DNA of 64,000 bases from CAVYYW01 sp963772845 (lineage in GTDB: Bacteria; Bacillota; Bacilli; Bacillales; Sporolactobacillaceae). The position numbers and the translations under genes were made by a program. This document shows, in pieces, positions 35,721 to 45,510 of this stretch (position 1 is its first letter; each line of letters starts with the position of its first letter). Where the stretch lies: contig CAVYYW010000017.1 in the NCBI GenBank assembly GCA_963772845.1, positions 62,001 to 126,000 on the forward strand. Direction: 5' to 3'. The notes under the pieces were generated by a model. The model had not been told where the DNA came from and ran no database searches. It saw only the letters and a list, made by a program, of their open reading frames with translations.

Positions 35721-36884
35721 ATGGATAATTTTGAGGAAATCGAATATAAAGTCCAAAATTTATTAAATCTGCTGGAAGCTTTTAAACAGCTTAATTCTAA
35801 TATTGAATTGGAAGAAGTGTTTCAAAATGTTCTCCATCAGACGATACGTGTCATTGATGCTGAGGCAGGTACCTTATGGGTATGTAACAATGAAACCGGA
35901 CAAATTACTGCAAGAGCCGCCTCCGGTCCCACCGCGTCCACCATCCTTAATATAAAAATGAACAAAGGGGAAGGAATCGTCGGCAAAGTCATTTCTAGCG
36001 GAAAACCTCATTTTATTGAAAATGTTGCAACTGACCCTTCATGGGCAAAACGCGTCGATCAGTCAAGCGGTTTTATCACACATAGTATGATTACAGTCCC
36101 TTTGATCGCAAAAGATTTGACACTCGGGGCTTTGCAGCTTCTTAATAAAAAAACACATGATTTTTTCTCTGATGAAGACGTTAATCTTGCTCTGGCGATG
36201 GCTAACCAGTCCGCACTAGCATTACATAACGGGCAAATGTACGAAGATCTCTACAGGATGTTTATGAGTGTCATCAAAACGCTTGCAGCAGTGCTGGACG
36301 CCCGTGACCCTTATACTGCCGGGCATTCTGAAAGAGTCGCAAAATATTCTGTTTGGATTGCCAGACGGATTGGCATGACTGAACAGCAATGTGAAGAACT
36401 GAATAAAGCGGCACTGCTTCATGATATCGGCAAAATAGGCGTGGCCGATCACATTCTTAGAAAACCGGACAGGCTGTCCCAATCTGAGTTTGAGGAAATG
36501 AAAAAACACCCTGTCATTGGGGCCAATATTTTATTAAAAATGGAGCCATCAGGTGTCATGGCTGATGCGGTCCAAACGGCACGCTCTCATCATGAACGGA
36601 TCAACGGAAGCGGCTATCCAGATCAGCTATCAGGTGACGAGATCCCTCTTTTCGCAAAAATCGTTGGTGTGGCAGATACATTTGACGCAATGACCACCGT
36701 TCGCCCCTATAGTAAAGGGCGTTCTTTTTTCGAGGGTGCAGAAGAATTAAGACGCTGTAAAAATGTTCTATTCGATGGAAAGTTGGTGGATGCGTTTACG
36801 TCCATCCTTGAAGAATGCGGCTATCAGCCTGAAAAGTATGAATCCCTGCCTAATGAAGGAGGAAGCAGAAATGAGCCAATTTGA
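35721..36884 (+). CDS. GAF - HD-GYP domain phosphodiesterase-like protein
   Basis: 387 residues. A GAF sensor domain (about 15-170) precedes an HD-GYP domain (about 180-350). HD-GYP landmarks are present: GHSERVAKYS, LLHDIGKIGV, KKHPVIGANIL and HHERINGSGYPD, where Asn replaces the usual Asp before GxGYP. HD-GYP enzymes hydrolyse cyclic di-GMP or related dinucleotides; the GAF domain may bind a cyclic nucleotide or other small ligand. Its end overlaps the DUF3307 gene by 14 bases. Activity on a particular dinucleotide is not provable from sequence. Confidence 0.9.
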   Translation: MDNFEEIEYKVQNLLNLLEAFKQLNSNIELEEVFQNVLHQTIRVIDAEAGTLWVCNNETGQITARAASGPTASTILNIKMNKGEGIVGKVISSGKPHFIENVATDPSWAKRVDQSSGFITHSMITVPLIAKDLTLGALQLLNKKTHDFFSDEDVNLALAMANQSALALHNGQMYEDLYRMFMSVIKTLAAVLDARDPYTAGHSERVAKYSVWIARRIGMTEQQCEELNKAALLHDIGKIGVADHILRKPDRLSQSEFEEMKKHPVIGANILLKMEPSGVMADAVQTARSHHERINGSGYPDQLSGDEIPLFAKIVGVADTFDAMTTVRPYSKGRSFFEGAEELRRCKNVLFDGKLVDAFTSILEECGYQPEKYESLPNEGGSRNEPI

Positions 36885-37215
36885 CCTCTTGCTTATTGGT
36901 CATCTCATTGGAGACTTCCTATTTCAAACATCATGGATGGCTAAATATAAAGCAGATAAATGGCTCCCATTATTAAGCCATGTGACTGTCTACACGATTG
37001 TTGTGGCTTTATTCGGATGTTTTTCAGGTGGCCTTTCAGTATGGGGGATCGCTATTATATTTTTCGGTCATATTCTGCTTGACCGCAAGACGTTTGTAAC
37101 GTTCTGGGTGAGTACGATCCAAACAGCAAAAGGCCCTGAAAGCGTGTGGCTGGGTATCGTCGCCGATCAGATCTTTCATATTATTCTCTTGGCATTGGCT
37201 ATCTATCTTTCCTAG
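36871..37215 (+). CDS. DUF3307 membrane protein
   Basis: 114 residues with three to four membrane helices. The family signature is the N-terminal LLIGHLIGDFLFQTSWMA followed by a conserved histidine (LLSHVTVYTI), an F-x-GHILLD turn and a final D-Q-x-x-H (ADQIFHIIL). The spaced His and Asp within helices suggest a metal or active site in the membrane. AAGGAGGAAGCAGAA precedes the ATG at 36871; the longer frame from 36763 is a shadow of the HD-GYP gene. Function unknown. It lies between a cyclic-dinucleotide phosphodiesterase-like gene and a nucleotide cyclase. Confidence 0.82.
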   Translation: MSQFDLLLIGHLIGDFLFQTSWMAKYKADKWLPLLSHVTVYTIVVALFGCFSGGLSVWGIAIIFFGHILLDRKTFVTFWVSTIQTAKGPESVWLGIVADQIFHIILLALAIYLS

Positions 37216-37226
37216 GAGGGAAGAAA

Positions 37227-39113
37227 ATGAAATTTCATGCAAAAAATTATACCTATGAACAAGACTATCCCCTTAATAGAGAAACCGTGTGGAAACTCCT
37301 CAGTGATACCGAACACTTGAACCGGTTTATTGGGCTCTTTCCTGTTCAGTTTAGTCCTGCAAAGAAAACTGGCAGTCAGCCTTTTTATCGGGAAGCCTTT
37401 GCGAAAGTTGGCGGACTGATTCCTTTGAAATGGAAGGAGTATCCCTTTCAATGGGTAGAAAATGAGACTTATACGGTAGAACGTCATTATTTTGACGGCC
37501 CCCTGAAACATTTTTATGGAGGCATTTCTCTATCCGATTCGGATCTAACGTGTGTTGATGGATCAATTGGTACAAAAGTTAAGCTGTTCGGCTCATTTAC
37601 TCCGCGGAATTTAGCCGGCGTTGCTGCAATTCCGATCACTGGCGTACAGTCCATGAAAAACACAATGACGTATCTTAATCGCTATCTGCAGGAAACTCAT
37701 GATAATGCGTTATTAAAATTACCACAAAAAAAATCAAATTATAAAATAAATCATGATGAATGGTCACGTCTAGAAAAGACAATGACTGAAATGCCAATCC
37801 TAAAGAGCGACCTTGACCTGCTGTTTCGCTTTCTGATGGACAGCAGTGACCAAGACGTGGCAAAGATACGTCCCATTCCTCTCGCAAGGCAGTGGAACGC
37901 AGATCCTAACCAGGTTCTTAGGCTGCTTTTATACGCCACAAAAGCCGGTATTCTTAACTTGAGCTGGAATCTTATTTGCCCGAATTGCCGTGTTTCGAAG
38001 GCTGATTACAGCTCGCTCTCACAGCTGGAAACACAGTTTCATTGTGACCTGTGCGGCATTAATTACGATGCAAATTTTGAAAATTACGTTGAGCTTTATT
38101 TTGCTGTTCATCCGTCCATTCGGAAGGCATTCGATCAATCCTATTGTATAGGAGGACCTATGATTACGCCTCATGTGAAGGTGCAGCAGGTTATTGAAAA
38201 AGGGCAGACAAAGATTATGAAGCTCCCTGCACAAAGAAACGGATTGAGACTGCGCGTGGTCCAAGTCAACCATATACTGGCTCTTGATTTTACCGAAAAG
38301 CACCCGAAGGAATTGGCTCTCCAATATGATGATGAGGGCTGGTCAGTGTCTTCCCTTCCGATTGCACCTGATCAAACTGGTGTCAGAGTACAGAACCTGA
38401 GTGATTCGGACATCGTCGTTGTTATTGAAAAATCAGAGTGGAGCAACGACGCTGTAACCGCTGCAAAAGTTACCGCTATGCAGGAATTCAGGGACCTCTT
38501 CTCCTCAGAAGTCCTAGCGCCTGGTCAGCAGGTAGGTATTGAGAGTGTCACCATTCTGTTCAGTGATCTGCGCGGCTCCACCTCACTTTATGAAACTGTC
38601 GGCGATGCAAGTGCATATGGTCAAGTCCGACGGCACTTCGATGTTGTGACAAGATCAATTGCCAACCATGGCGGAAGTGTTGTCAAAACAATTGGTGATG
38701 CTGTGATGGCCGTTTTTCATCTTCCTGAGGATGGTTTACAAGCAGCCATGAGCATTCAAGACCATTTTACTCGTCTTAACGAAAAGCAGCCTGATGAGCT
38801 TGTATTAAAAATTGGATTGTATAGCGGACCAGCGATTGCGGTCAATTCCAATGAAAAACTGGATTATTTCGGAAGAACGGTTAATATCGCAGCAAGAATT
38901 CAAGGTCAAAGTCTTGGGAATGACATTATTCTCAGTCAAACCGACTTTGAAAAAGAATCCTTTCAAGCCATTTTAAAAAAGGAAAGCTTTATCACACAGC
39001 CTTTTCAAGCAGTTCTTAAGGGAATTAATGGTGAGGTAAACCTTATCCGGATAAAGATGACCGGTGCTGAAGGCAGAAATGCTCAGCTAAATGCCGCAAT
39101 TTCAGACAACTAA
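37227..39113 (+). CDS. Class III adenylate/guanylate cyclase with START-like and DUF5939-like domains
   Basis: 628 residues. The first 150 residues look like a Bet v1/START-type cavity domain. A middle region of about 250 residues with a four-cysteine zinc knuckle (CPNCRVSKAD, then CDLCGINYD) fits DUF5939. The C-terminal 190 residues are a class III cyclase: ILFSDLRGSTSLYE and KTIGDAVMAVF supply the two metal-binding Asp, and DYFGRTVNIAARIQGQ the substrate and transition-state residues. Strong ribosome binding site AGGAGGGAAGAAA, 11 bases after the DUF3307 stop. Nucleotide cyclases are rare in Bacillus; ATP as substrate is probable but not certain. Confidence 0.9.
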   Translation: MKFHAKNYTYEQDYPLNRETVWKLLSDTEHLNRFIGLFPVQFSPAKKTGSQPFYREAFAKVGGLIPLKWKEYPFQWVENETYTVERHYFDGPLKHFYGGISLSDSDLTCVDGSIGTKVKLFGSFTPRNLAGVAAIPITGVQSMKNTMTYLNRYLQETHDNALLKLPQKKSNYKINHDEWSRLEKTMTEMPILKSDLDLLFRFLMDSSDQDVAKIRPIPLARQWNADPNQVLRLLLYATKAGILNLSWNLICPNCRVSKADYSSLSQLETQFHCDLCGINYDANFENYVELYFAVHPSIRKAFDQSYCIGGPMITPHVKVQQVIEKGQTKIMKLPAQRNGLRLRVVQVNHILALDFTEKHPKELALQYDDEGWSVSSLPIAPDQTGVRVQNLSDSDIVVVIEKSEWSNDAVTAAKVTAMQEFRDLFSSEVLAPGQQVGIESVTILFSDLRGSTSLYETVGDASAYGQVRRHFDVVTRSIANHGGSVVKTIGDAVMAVFHLPEDGLQAAMSIQDHFTRLNEKQPDELVLKIGLYSGPAIAVNSNEKLDYFGRTVNIAARIQGQSLGNDIILSQTDFEKESFQAILKKESFITQPFQAVLKGINGEVNLIRIKMTGAEGRNAQLNAAISDN

Positions 39114-39375
39114 TGGGGCTACTGAAAAAGCCCCCCGGTGTCCTCGTGGTTGTTGATTTCCGCTCTAGGCTTCTCGCTTTCCATGGGCACGGCCTCAGCT
39201 AACTTTGGCGTGGTCTCTTTGTGCGCCAAAGTGGATCTTCGGTCGCGTGCTGGTCCCGTCGGACTTGAAACAGCATCCTTGAGCCCGCACCGCACGAAGA
39301 AAATGCAATGCCATACATCGAAAGCGGAAATACCCTCGCTTTCCGCAGGCGCTCCGCGAGCCTCCTCATCATAGC
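39114..39375. repeat. Non-coding repeat copy D
   Basis: A near-minimal copy of the family in minus orientation. Border CTACTGAAAAAGCC at 39119, GTTGATTTCCGCTCTAGGCT, the hairpin core AACTTTGGCG...CGCCAAAGT at about 39200-39232, GATCTTCGGTCGCGTGC, then GAAAGCGGAAATACCCTCGC and a GCGAGCCTCCTC end. It begins directly after the cyclase stop codon. Confidence 0.78.
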
Positions 39376-39401
39376 AAAATATTTTTGAAGTCATCACAAT
39401 A

Positions 39402-39436
39402 AAACGCAGGCGTCTGTGAGAACGCCTGCGTTTTTT
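39402..39436. terminator. Bidirectional intrinsic terminator
   Basis: AAACGCAGGCGT and ACGCCTGCGTTTTTT form a 12-bp stem with a short loop. It serves the cyclase operon (plus, across repeat D) and the MutS2-like gene (minus). Confidence 0.85.
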
Positions 39437-39490
39437 AATTAAATCAGAGTTATAATTATTCGGTGCATTCGTTTACACTGACTGCATTTA

Positions 39491-41423
39491 TCAGCTGTCC
39501 TTCTCAATGCTTTTACCTTCCACATGATGCTTTTCCATCTCTTTACGGAGCTTACGGTTTTCTTTAGACTCGAAAATAATGTCCATATCATAGTCTTCCG
39601 GATAAAGGTTTTCAGCCTTAATATAAAGAGATAACCGTCTATGATTGATCATTAGCATTTCTCCTTTTACAAGAACCTCTACCTCACCGCGTTCATTTGC
39701 CGGTTTATAGACAATGCCAAACTCACCAAGTGAAGGGATTTTCACATTATCCCCTTGTTTAAATAGAATTTCTTTAGTAGCTGTTTCTTCTTTAATGCCA
39801 TGTTTTTGTTTGTAAATATGTTTAGCGTTCATAGCTAGCTGTTTTTCCAAATCATAACTGCTGAAGCCCTCTGCTGCTCTATATTCTTTTGATTCTTTAT
39901 AGGTAATCTTATGTGCTCTTTCAATTAACTTTGGATGCATACCAAGCTTTAATGCAATAGCAAAAGCCTGACTGTCTCCCCCTCTGCCAATCACAAGTCG
40001 ATACGTTGGCTGCAGTGTTTCAACATCGAATGACATGGATCCATTTTCAAATCTCTCATGCGCGTTTGCAAATTCTTTAATCTCATTGTAATGCGTGGTG
40101 GCAAGCAGAGTTGCGCCTTTATTATAAAGCTCTTCCAAAATGGAAGCCGCTAGCCCCATTCCTTCAGCTGGATCGGTTCCTGACCCTAATTCATCAAGAA
40201 GAACAAGGGTTTGCGGGTTTGCCTTTGATAAAATGCTAATGATATTTCTCACCCGTGAAGAAAAAGTACTCAGTGATTCTTCAATACTCTGACCGTCTCC
40301 AATATCGACTAAAATGTTTTGAAAAAGCGCAATTTCACTCTCGGGACCTGCCGGGATTTGAATCCCTGACTGTGCCATTAATGTTAAAAGGCCAACCGTT
40401 TTTATCGTCACTGTTTTTCCGCCAGTATTCGGTCCTGTAATGACAATCGCATCATAGTCTTCACCAATCAAAAAATTTAGCGGTACAGCATTTTCACCAA
40501 GAAGCGGGTGACGAGCTGCTGTTAAACGGATTAAATGATGCGTATTTATTACTGGTGAGATACCTTTAATTTGAATGCTGTACTTCGCTTTTGCAAAGAT
40601 CACATCGTACTGTGTGATCGTTTCTTTGGCGATTTTTAATTCTTGATCCTTTTGTTCGACCATGACCAGTCAGAACCATTAGAATCCGTTGCTCCTCCGC
40701 TTCTTCCTGTATTTTCAAGACATTGATCTCATCCTGAACCGACGTCATTTCCGCAGGTTCAATATATACTGTTGAACCGGAGGCGGATGCATCAAGCACT
40801 GTCCCTTTAATATTTTTCCGATATTCTTTTTTGACTGGGATTACGTACCTCCCGTTTCTGATGCTAACGACCTGCTCCTGAATGAATTTTTGATACTTGG
40901 AAGACTTCAAGACATGCTCTACTTTATTTTTCATTCGTTCCTCAAGAATTCCGATCTGTTTTCTTACAGACAGCAAGGTTTTGCTCGCATAATCATCAAC
41001 CTTTCCATTTCGGATGCATCGTCTGATCTCTTCAGCCAGCCCGTCTAATTCAGATAAAGAATACACGTAAGAAGTAATGACGGGTGCCAGATATTGCTTA
41101 TCCTTCATGAATCTTTTCATTTTCTCTATACTGGCCAGAAATTCATATAGCCCCGATAGCTGTTCAGCACGCAAAGCTATTCCTTTATGAAGGTTATTTA
41201 AAATATGTTCAATCCCTTTTAACCCGTGAATGGGTACGCTTGAACTGATTTCTAATATCCTTTTAGCTTCCTCAGATTCCTTCAGCCAGGCTTCAATTTG
41301 TTTTTTGTTCATTGAAGGCATGATGGCCATAATTCCCTTTTTCCCCAGATCTGATATTGCATAATCAGCGATTTTTTCTTTTACTTTGTTAAATTCAAGT
41401 GTTTCCATTGTCGTTGTTTGCAA
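39491..41423 (-). pseudogene. MutS2-like DNA repair ATPase lacking Smr domain, one frameshift
   Basis: Two overlapping frames together give about 640 residues of a MutS2/MutS-type ATPase. The upstream frame (41423 to about 40650) carries the N-terminal core and clamp (YVIPVKKEYRKNIKGTVLDAS, GSTVYIEPAEM). The downstream frame has Walker A GPNTGGKTVTIKT and Walker B LVLLDELGSGTDPAEG. They join at about 40655-40670, where one extra base (in ACTGGTCATGGTC) shifts the frame. It ends without the C-terminal Smr nuclease of true MutS2. The TTG at 41423 has AAGGAGG eight bases upstream. It is either a decayed gene or a sequencing error. Confidence 0.85.
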
Positions 41424-41533
41424 TTGTTTTTCCTCCTTAAAGTTTATGCACGTGCGAGGAAATGCAAGAATAGGGAGAGGCACTCAGAATAATAGGATGT
41501 CCGCTTTAATAAGATGGATTTTCCCAACAACGC

Positions 41534-41572
41534 AAAAAAACCGCACAGAACCCACTGGTCCTCTGCGGTATA
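41534..41572 (-). terminator. Intrinsic terminator between the exporter operon and the MutS2-like gene
   Basis: On the minus strand ACCGCAGAGGACC and GGTTCTGTGCGGT pair around AGTG and run into seven T residues. It lies about 215 bases after the exporter stop and 111 bases before the MutS2-like start, so it could also act as an attenuator. Confidence 0.85.
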
Positions 41573-41668
41573 ACGAGTCATCATGATAAATGGAGCGTTT
41601 TTTGACTTCGAACAGACAATGCCAAATAAGCTAGACTCCATTCAATTATCTTCGTTTAGGCGCACACC

Positions 41669-41780
41669 CGTGTTCTTAACATTCCGTATACGGAAAAAAC
41701 CATAAGCAAACAAGGCCCGAACAATCGGCTGCCTGGTTTTCCGCTACGCACGTATGAAATTACGTTTAGTTAAGAACGGC
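41669..41780. ncRNA. Candidate structured RNA, multi-helix junction
   Basis: Nested pairings can be drawn in plus-strand coordinates. GTTCTTAAC 41672-41680 pairs with GTTAAGAAC 41769-41777, with a CCG/CGG extension. GGAAAAAACCA 41692-41702 pairs with TGGTTTTCC 41734-41742. Inside it GGC/GCC and CCGA/TCGG (41714-41733) form a hairpin, and CGTA/TACG 41751-41764 forms a further one. The result is a closed multi-branch structure of about 110 nt in a non-coding gap, upstream of a terminator on the minus strand. It matches no riboswitch class that I recognise, and the strand is undetermined. Confidence 0.4.
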
Positions 41781-41785
41781 ACCTT

Positions 41786-43738
41786 TCATAAAAAAATCCC
41801 CTTTACTTGCGAATTATTTTTATTATATACAGTAACCCGAAAAAAGTACAGAAGATTCTCAAATTTGTTCAATTGGTCACTGTCTTTAACTTCATTCGAA
41901 AACTGACTGTTATAAAGGTAAGCATAGAACGCGTCCTTTGCAATCAGTTCGTCGTGGCTTCCCTGCTCAATGACGTTGCCCTCATTCATGACTAGAATGG
42001 TGTCAGCGTTTTGGATTGTTGAAAGTCTGTGGGCAATCACGAAGCTTGTCCTGCCCTTCATCAGCTTGTTCATTGCTTTTTGAATATGACTTTCTGTCCT
42101 TGAATCCACATTGCTCGTTGCCTCGTCTAAAATGAGAATGGCGGGATCTGAAATAATTGCCCTCGCAATCGTCAGCAGCTGCTTTTGGCCTTGTGAAAGA
42201 TTAGATCCCTCTTCATTCAGCATTGTTTCATAGCCATCCGGCAGTGTTCGGATAAAATGATCAGCATTTGCCGCTTTAGCTGCTTGAACAATTTCTTCTT
42301 CTGTTGCATCTTTGCGGCCATAAGCAATATTCTCTTTGATTGTACTATTAAAAAGCCATGTGTCCTGAAGAACCATTCCGAATAAACTACGCAGCTTCCC
42401 ACGTGTTAAGTTACGAATGTCTTCCCCATCCAGAGTGATTTTCCCGTCATCAATTTCGTAGAAACGCATTAACAAGTTGATGATCGTCGTCTTCCCTGCG
42501 CCCGTTGGTCCGACAATTGCAGCAGTTTGCCCCTCTTTAATAGACACTGACATATCTTTAATTAGAGGATTGTCTTTTCCATAGCCAAATTTGACCTTAT
42601 CAAACGTCAGGTTGCCTTTAGGGTGAGGGATGCTCTTCACGCTTTCCGAATCAGGTAATTCTTCATGCTCATCAAGGATTTCAAATACTCGCTCAGCCGA
42701 AGCAATTGTGGATTGAATCGTATTCGCTATGTTGGCGACCCTGGTGATCGGCTGCGAAAACTGCCTGATATATTGGATAAATGCTTGGATATCACCGACT
42801 TGAATCGCTTTTTTTGTGACGAGAATACTGCCGATGACACAAATAAACACATACACAATATTATTGATAAAACTAATGAGCGGCATCATAATACCTGAAA
42901 TGAACTGTGCCCGCCAGCCTGAATCATAAAGCTGATCATTCACTTTGTTAAACTTCTCAACGGATTGTTTCTCGTATCCAAATGCTTTAACTACCTCATG
43001 GCCCGAGTACATTTCTTCAACATGGCTATTAAGTTGGCCCAATGCTTGCTGCTGCCCAAGAAAATAACGTTGCGAATGGACAGCAATTTTTTTGGTGACG
43101 ATGAAAATGAGCGGAAGGGTCACTAGCACAATAACTGTCATCAAAGGACTAATGGTCAGCATCATCACCACCACACCAATAAGCGTGACAGCTGATGTCA
43201 CTAATTGTGCAAGACTTTGCTGCAGAGTATTTCCGATATTATCCAGGTCATTTACTGAACGGCTCAGTATATCACCATGCTTATGCGTATCGTAAAATTT
43301 AATCGGAAGACGGGCAAGCTTGGCATTCATGTCATTCCGCAGTGCATAGACTGTTTTCTGTGCCACGCCCGCCATAATGTATTGCTGAATATAGCTGAAG
43401 ATAACGCTGAATATATACAGTACACCGAGGGCAACCAGAATTTGAAAGATGTAATGAAAGTTAATCCCGCCTCCGGGTGTGCCTTTAATTTTTTCAAGCA
43501 TGCCTTGAAACAGCTCAGTTGTGGCGAACCCCATGATTTTTGGACTCAGTATGGCAAAAAACGTACTTAGTACAGCTGTGAAAAAGACAATAAAAAGTTG
43601 AACTTTATACGGTTTTAAATACTGAAGGAGTCTTTTTAATGTGCCTTTTAAATCTTTAGGCTTTTGCGCTGGATTCCCCTTTTTCGTATTTTTCTCACGT
43701 TTGAGATCTTGCTTCTGATGGTTGGGTTCCTTGCTCAT
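41786..43738 (-). CDS. ABC exporter half-transporter, catalytic-site subunit (YfiC/EfrB-like)
   Basis: 650 residues. A charged N-terminal tail of about 45 residues precedes six membrane helices and a nucleotide-binding domain from about residue 385. Walker A GPTGAGKTT, signature NLSQGQKQLLTIARA, Walker B ILILDEATSNVD with the catalytic Glu, and the H-loop in VIAHRLST are all canonical. Its start overlaps the stop of the other subunit by four bases (ATGA), so the two form a heterodimer like YfiB/YfiC, EfrAB or BmrCD. An unusual C-terminal tail of about 30 residues (NKFENLLYFFRVTVYN) extends past the usual end. The peptide array upstream suggests peptide export. Confidence 0.93.
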   Translation of the reverse strand: MSKEPNHQKQDLKREKNTKKGNPAQKPKDLKGTLKRLLQYLKPYKVQLFIVFFTAVLSTFFAILSPKIMGFATTELFQGMLEKIKGTPGGGINFHYIFQILVALGVLYIFSVIFSYIQQYIMAGVAQKTVYALRNDMNAKLARLPIKFYDTHKHGDILSRSVNDLDNIGNTLQQSLAQLVTSAVTLIGVVVMMLTISPLMTVIVLVTLPLIFIVTKKIAVHSQRYFLGQQQALGQLNSHVEEMYSGHEVVKAFGYEKQSVEKFNKVNDQLYDSGWRAQFISGIMMPLISFINNIVYVFICVIGSILVTKKAIQVGDIQAFIQYIRQFSQPITRVANIANTIQSTIASAERVFEILDEHEELPDSESVKSIPHPKGNLTFDKVKFGYGKDNPLIKDMSVSIKEGQTAAIVGPTGAGKTTIINLLMRFYEIDDGKITLDGEDIRNLTRGKLRSLFGMVLQDTWLFNSTIKENIAYGRKDATEEEIVQAAKAANADHFIRTLPDGYETMLNEEGSNLSQGQKQLLTIARAIISDPAILILDEATSNVDSRTESHIQKAMNKLMKGRTSFVIAHRLSTIQNADTILVMNEGNVIEQGSHDELIAKDAFYAYLYNSQFSNEVKDSDQLNKFENLLYFFRVTVYNKNNSQVKGIFL

Positions 43739-45459
43739 GCTGTATCCTCCTCCCTAAGCTGCGAGGAGACAATCTCCCGGTAAGCTTCGCAGGTTTTGAT
43801 CAGCTCATTATGCGTCCCGGAACCTGCCATTTTACCTTTATCAAGAACGATAATCCGGTCTGCTTCCTTAACTGTGCTCACTCTTTGCGCCACAATCAGA
43901 ACCGTTGAATCCGTTAGTTCCTGCCGAAGTGCACTGCGCAATTTGGCATCGGTTTTGTAGTCAAGCGCTGAGAAGCTGTCATCAAAGAGATAGATTCTAG
44001 CCTTTCTAACGAGTGCGCGTGCAATGGAAAGCCGTTGTTTCTGCCCTCCGGAAACATTGACGCCGCGTTGTGCAATCTGTGTATTTAAGCCATCTTTCAA
44101 TTTCGCGATAAACTCCGATGACTGTGAAAAATGTATTGCCTCATTCACTTCTTCATCGGTTGCATCTTCTTTTCCGAAACGAATATTATCAGAAATTGTA
44201 CCAGCAAAAAGACTGGCTTTCTGTGGAACATATCCTATGTTAGCTCTTATGCTTTCCTGAGTCAGATTGCGAAGATCCACACCGTCAATCTGAATACTGC
44301 CAGTATCCGGGTCATAAAATCTCGGGAGCATATTAATCAGCGTTGACTTTCCAGCTCCAGTGCCTCCAATAATTGCCGTCACTTCCCCGGGATCTGCTCG
44401 AAATGACAGTTCAGAAATCGCCGGCTTTTCTGCACCTGGATAAGTAAAAGAGACATTTTGAAACTCTATATGACCGTGCATTTTATTTTTTCCCTGTGCC
44501 TCGTTCTTATCGTTAATGTCTGAAACAGCATCCAAAATCTCGTTAATTCTGCTGGCTGAGACCGATGCACGCGGTATCATGACAAACATCATTGATGACA
44601 TAATTAAAGAAAACATAATTTGCATGGCATACTGAATAAACGCCATTAACTCACCGACTTGCAGGTTGCCGTTGCTGATCCGGATGCTGCCAAACCAGAT
44701 TATGGCGATGGTGGAGAAGTTAAGAACCAGCATCATAATAGGTGTCAAAGCCGCTATGACTCTGTTGACTTTGATAGCATTTTGAGTCAAACCTTTATTT
44801 ACTTGATTAAATCGCTGTTTTTCATGATCGACACGGTTAAAAGACCTGATGACTCGAATACCTGTCAGCCGTTCACGCAAAACAAGATTTAACCCATCCA
44901 TTTTTTTCTGCAGTGTCTTAAAAAGCGGTATCCCTTTCTTAGCTACAATAATAATTGATCCCACGATAACTGGAATAACTGACAGGATAACAAGCGAGAG
45001 TTTAGCATCTGTTGATACGGTAATAATAATACCTCCGATGAACATCATAGGGCCCATTATCATCACACGCATCATCATTGTCAGCACCTGTCTAACCTGC
45101 ATAATATCATTCGTCGTTCTTGTAATCAGCGATGAAGTCCCAATTTTATCAAACCCTCTGAGCGAGAACTTTTCCACATGCGTAAACACTTTTGTCCGCA
45201 GGATTTTACCGAAACCCATCGAGACGCGTGAAGAAAAGAAACTTGCAAGGATAGAAAATAGGACACTTCCTCCTGCCACCAGCAGCATAATTCCGCCGAT
45301 TTTTAAAATATAAGAAATATTTCCGTTTACAATACCTTTATCCACAATATTTGCCATCAGAGCCGGAAGAAACAGCTGGGTGATGGCTTGAAGGAAAGTC
45401 AGCACTAGCACAAAAACAATCGGGACTCGCAGCGGTTTCATAAACCTGAATAATTTCAT
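43735..45459 (-). CDS. ABC exporter half-transporter, degenerate-site subunit (YfiB/EfrA-like)
   Basis: 574 residues, six membrane helices then a nucleotide-binding domain. Walker A GGTGAGKST and signature NVSGGQKQRLSIARAL are intact, but Walker B ends in IYLFDDSFSALD (Asp in place of the catalytic Glu) and the H-loop reads IVAQRVST (Gln in place of His). This is the degenerate half of a heterodimeric exporter. The frame is open to 45537, but that ATG lies inside a terminator hairpin; AAGGAGATGAT points to the ATG at 45459 or the TTG at 45462. It is first of the two exporter genes and 117 bases after the last peptide gene. A YfiB-type drug pump role is an alternative to peptide export. Confidence 0.92.
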   Translation of the reverse strand: MKLFRFMKPLRVPIVFVLVLTFLQAITQLFLPALMANIVDKGIVNGNISYILKIGGIMLLVAGGSVLFSILASFFSSRVSMGFGKILRTKVFTHVEKFSLRGFDKIGTSSLITRTTNDIMQVRQVLTMMMRVMIMGPMMFIGGIIITVSTDAKLSLVILSVIPVIVGSIIIVAKKGIPLFKTLQKKMDGLNLVLRERLTGIRVIRSFNRVDHEKQRFNQVNKGLTQNAIKVNRVIAALTPIMMLVLNFSTIAIIWFGSIRISNGNLQVGELMAFIQYAMQIMFSLIMSSMMFVMIPRASVSASRINEILDAVSDINDKNEAQGKNKMHGHIEFQNVSFTYPGAEKPAISELSFRADPGEVTAIIGGTGAGKSTLINMLPRFYDPDTGSIQIDGVDLRNLTQESIRANIGYVPQKASLFAGTISDNIRFGKEDATDEEVNEAIHFSQSSEFIAKLKDGLNTQIAQRGVNVSGGQKQRLSIARALVRKARIYLFDDSFSALDYKTDAKLRSALRQELTDSTVLIVAQRVSTVKEADRIIVLDKGKMAGSGTHNELIKTCEAYREIVSSQLREEDTA

Positions 45460-45510
45460 CAACTTTATCATCTCCTTATCGCCAGACTTCCATGGGCTAT
45501 TAGATCTAAC

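Noticed and set aside
40566..40663. Programmed ribosomal frameshift in the MutS2-like gene
   Set aside because: No slippery heptamer or stimulatory hairpin is seen at the junction, and three other genes in the window show the same +1 type of break.
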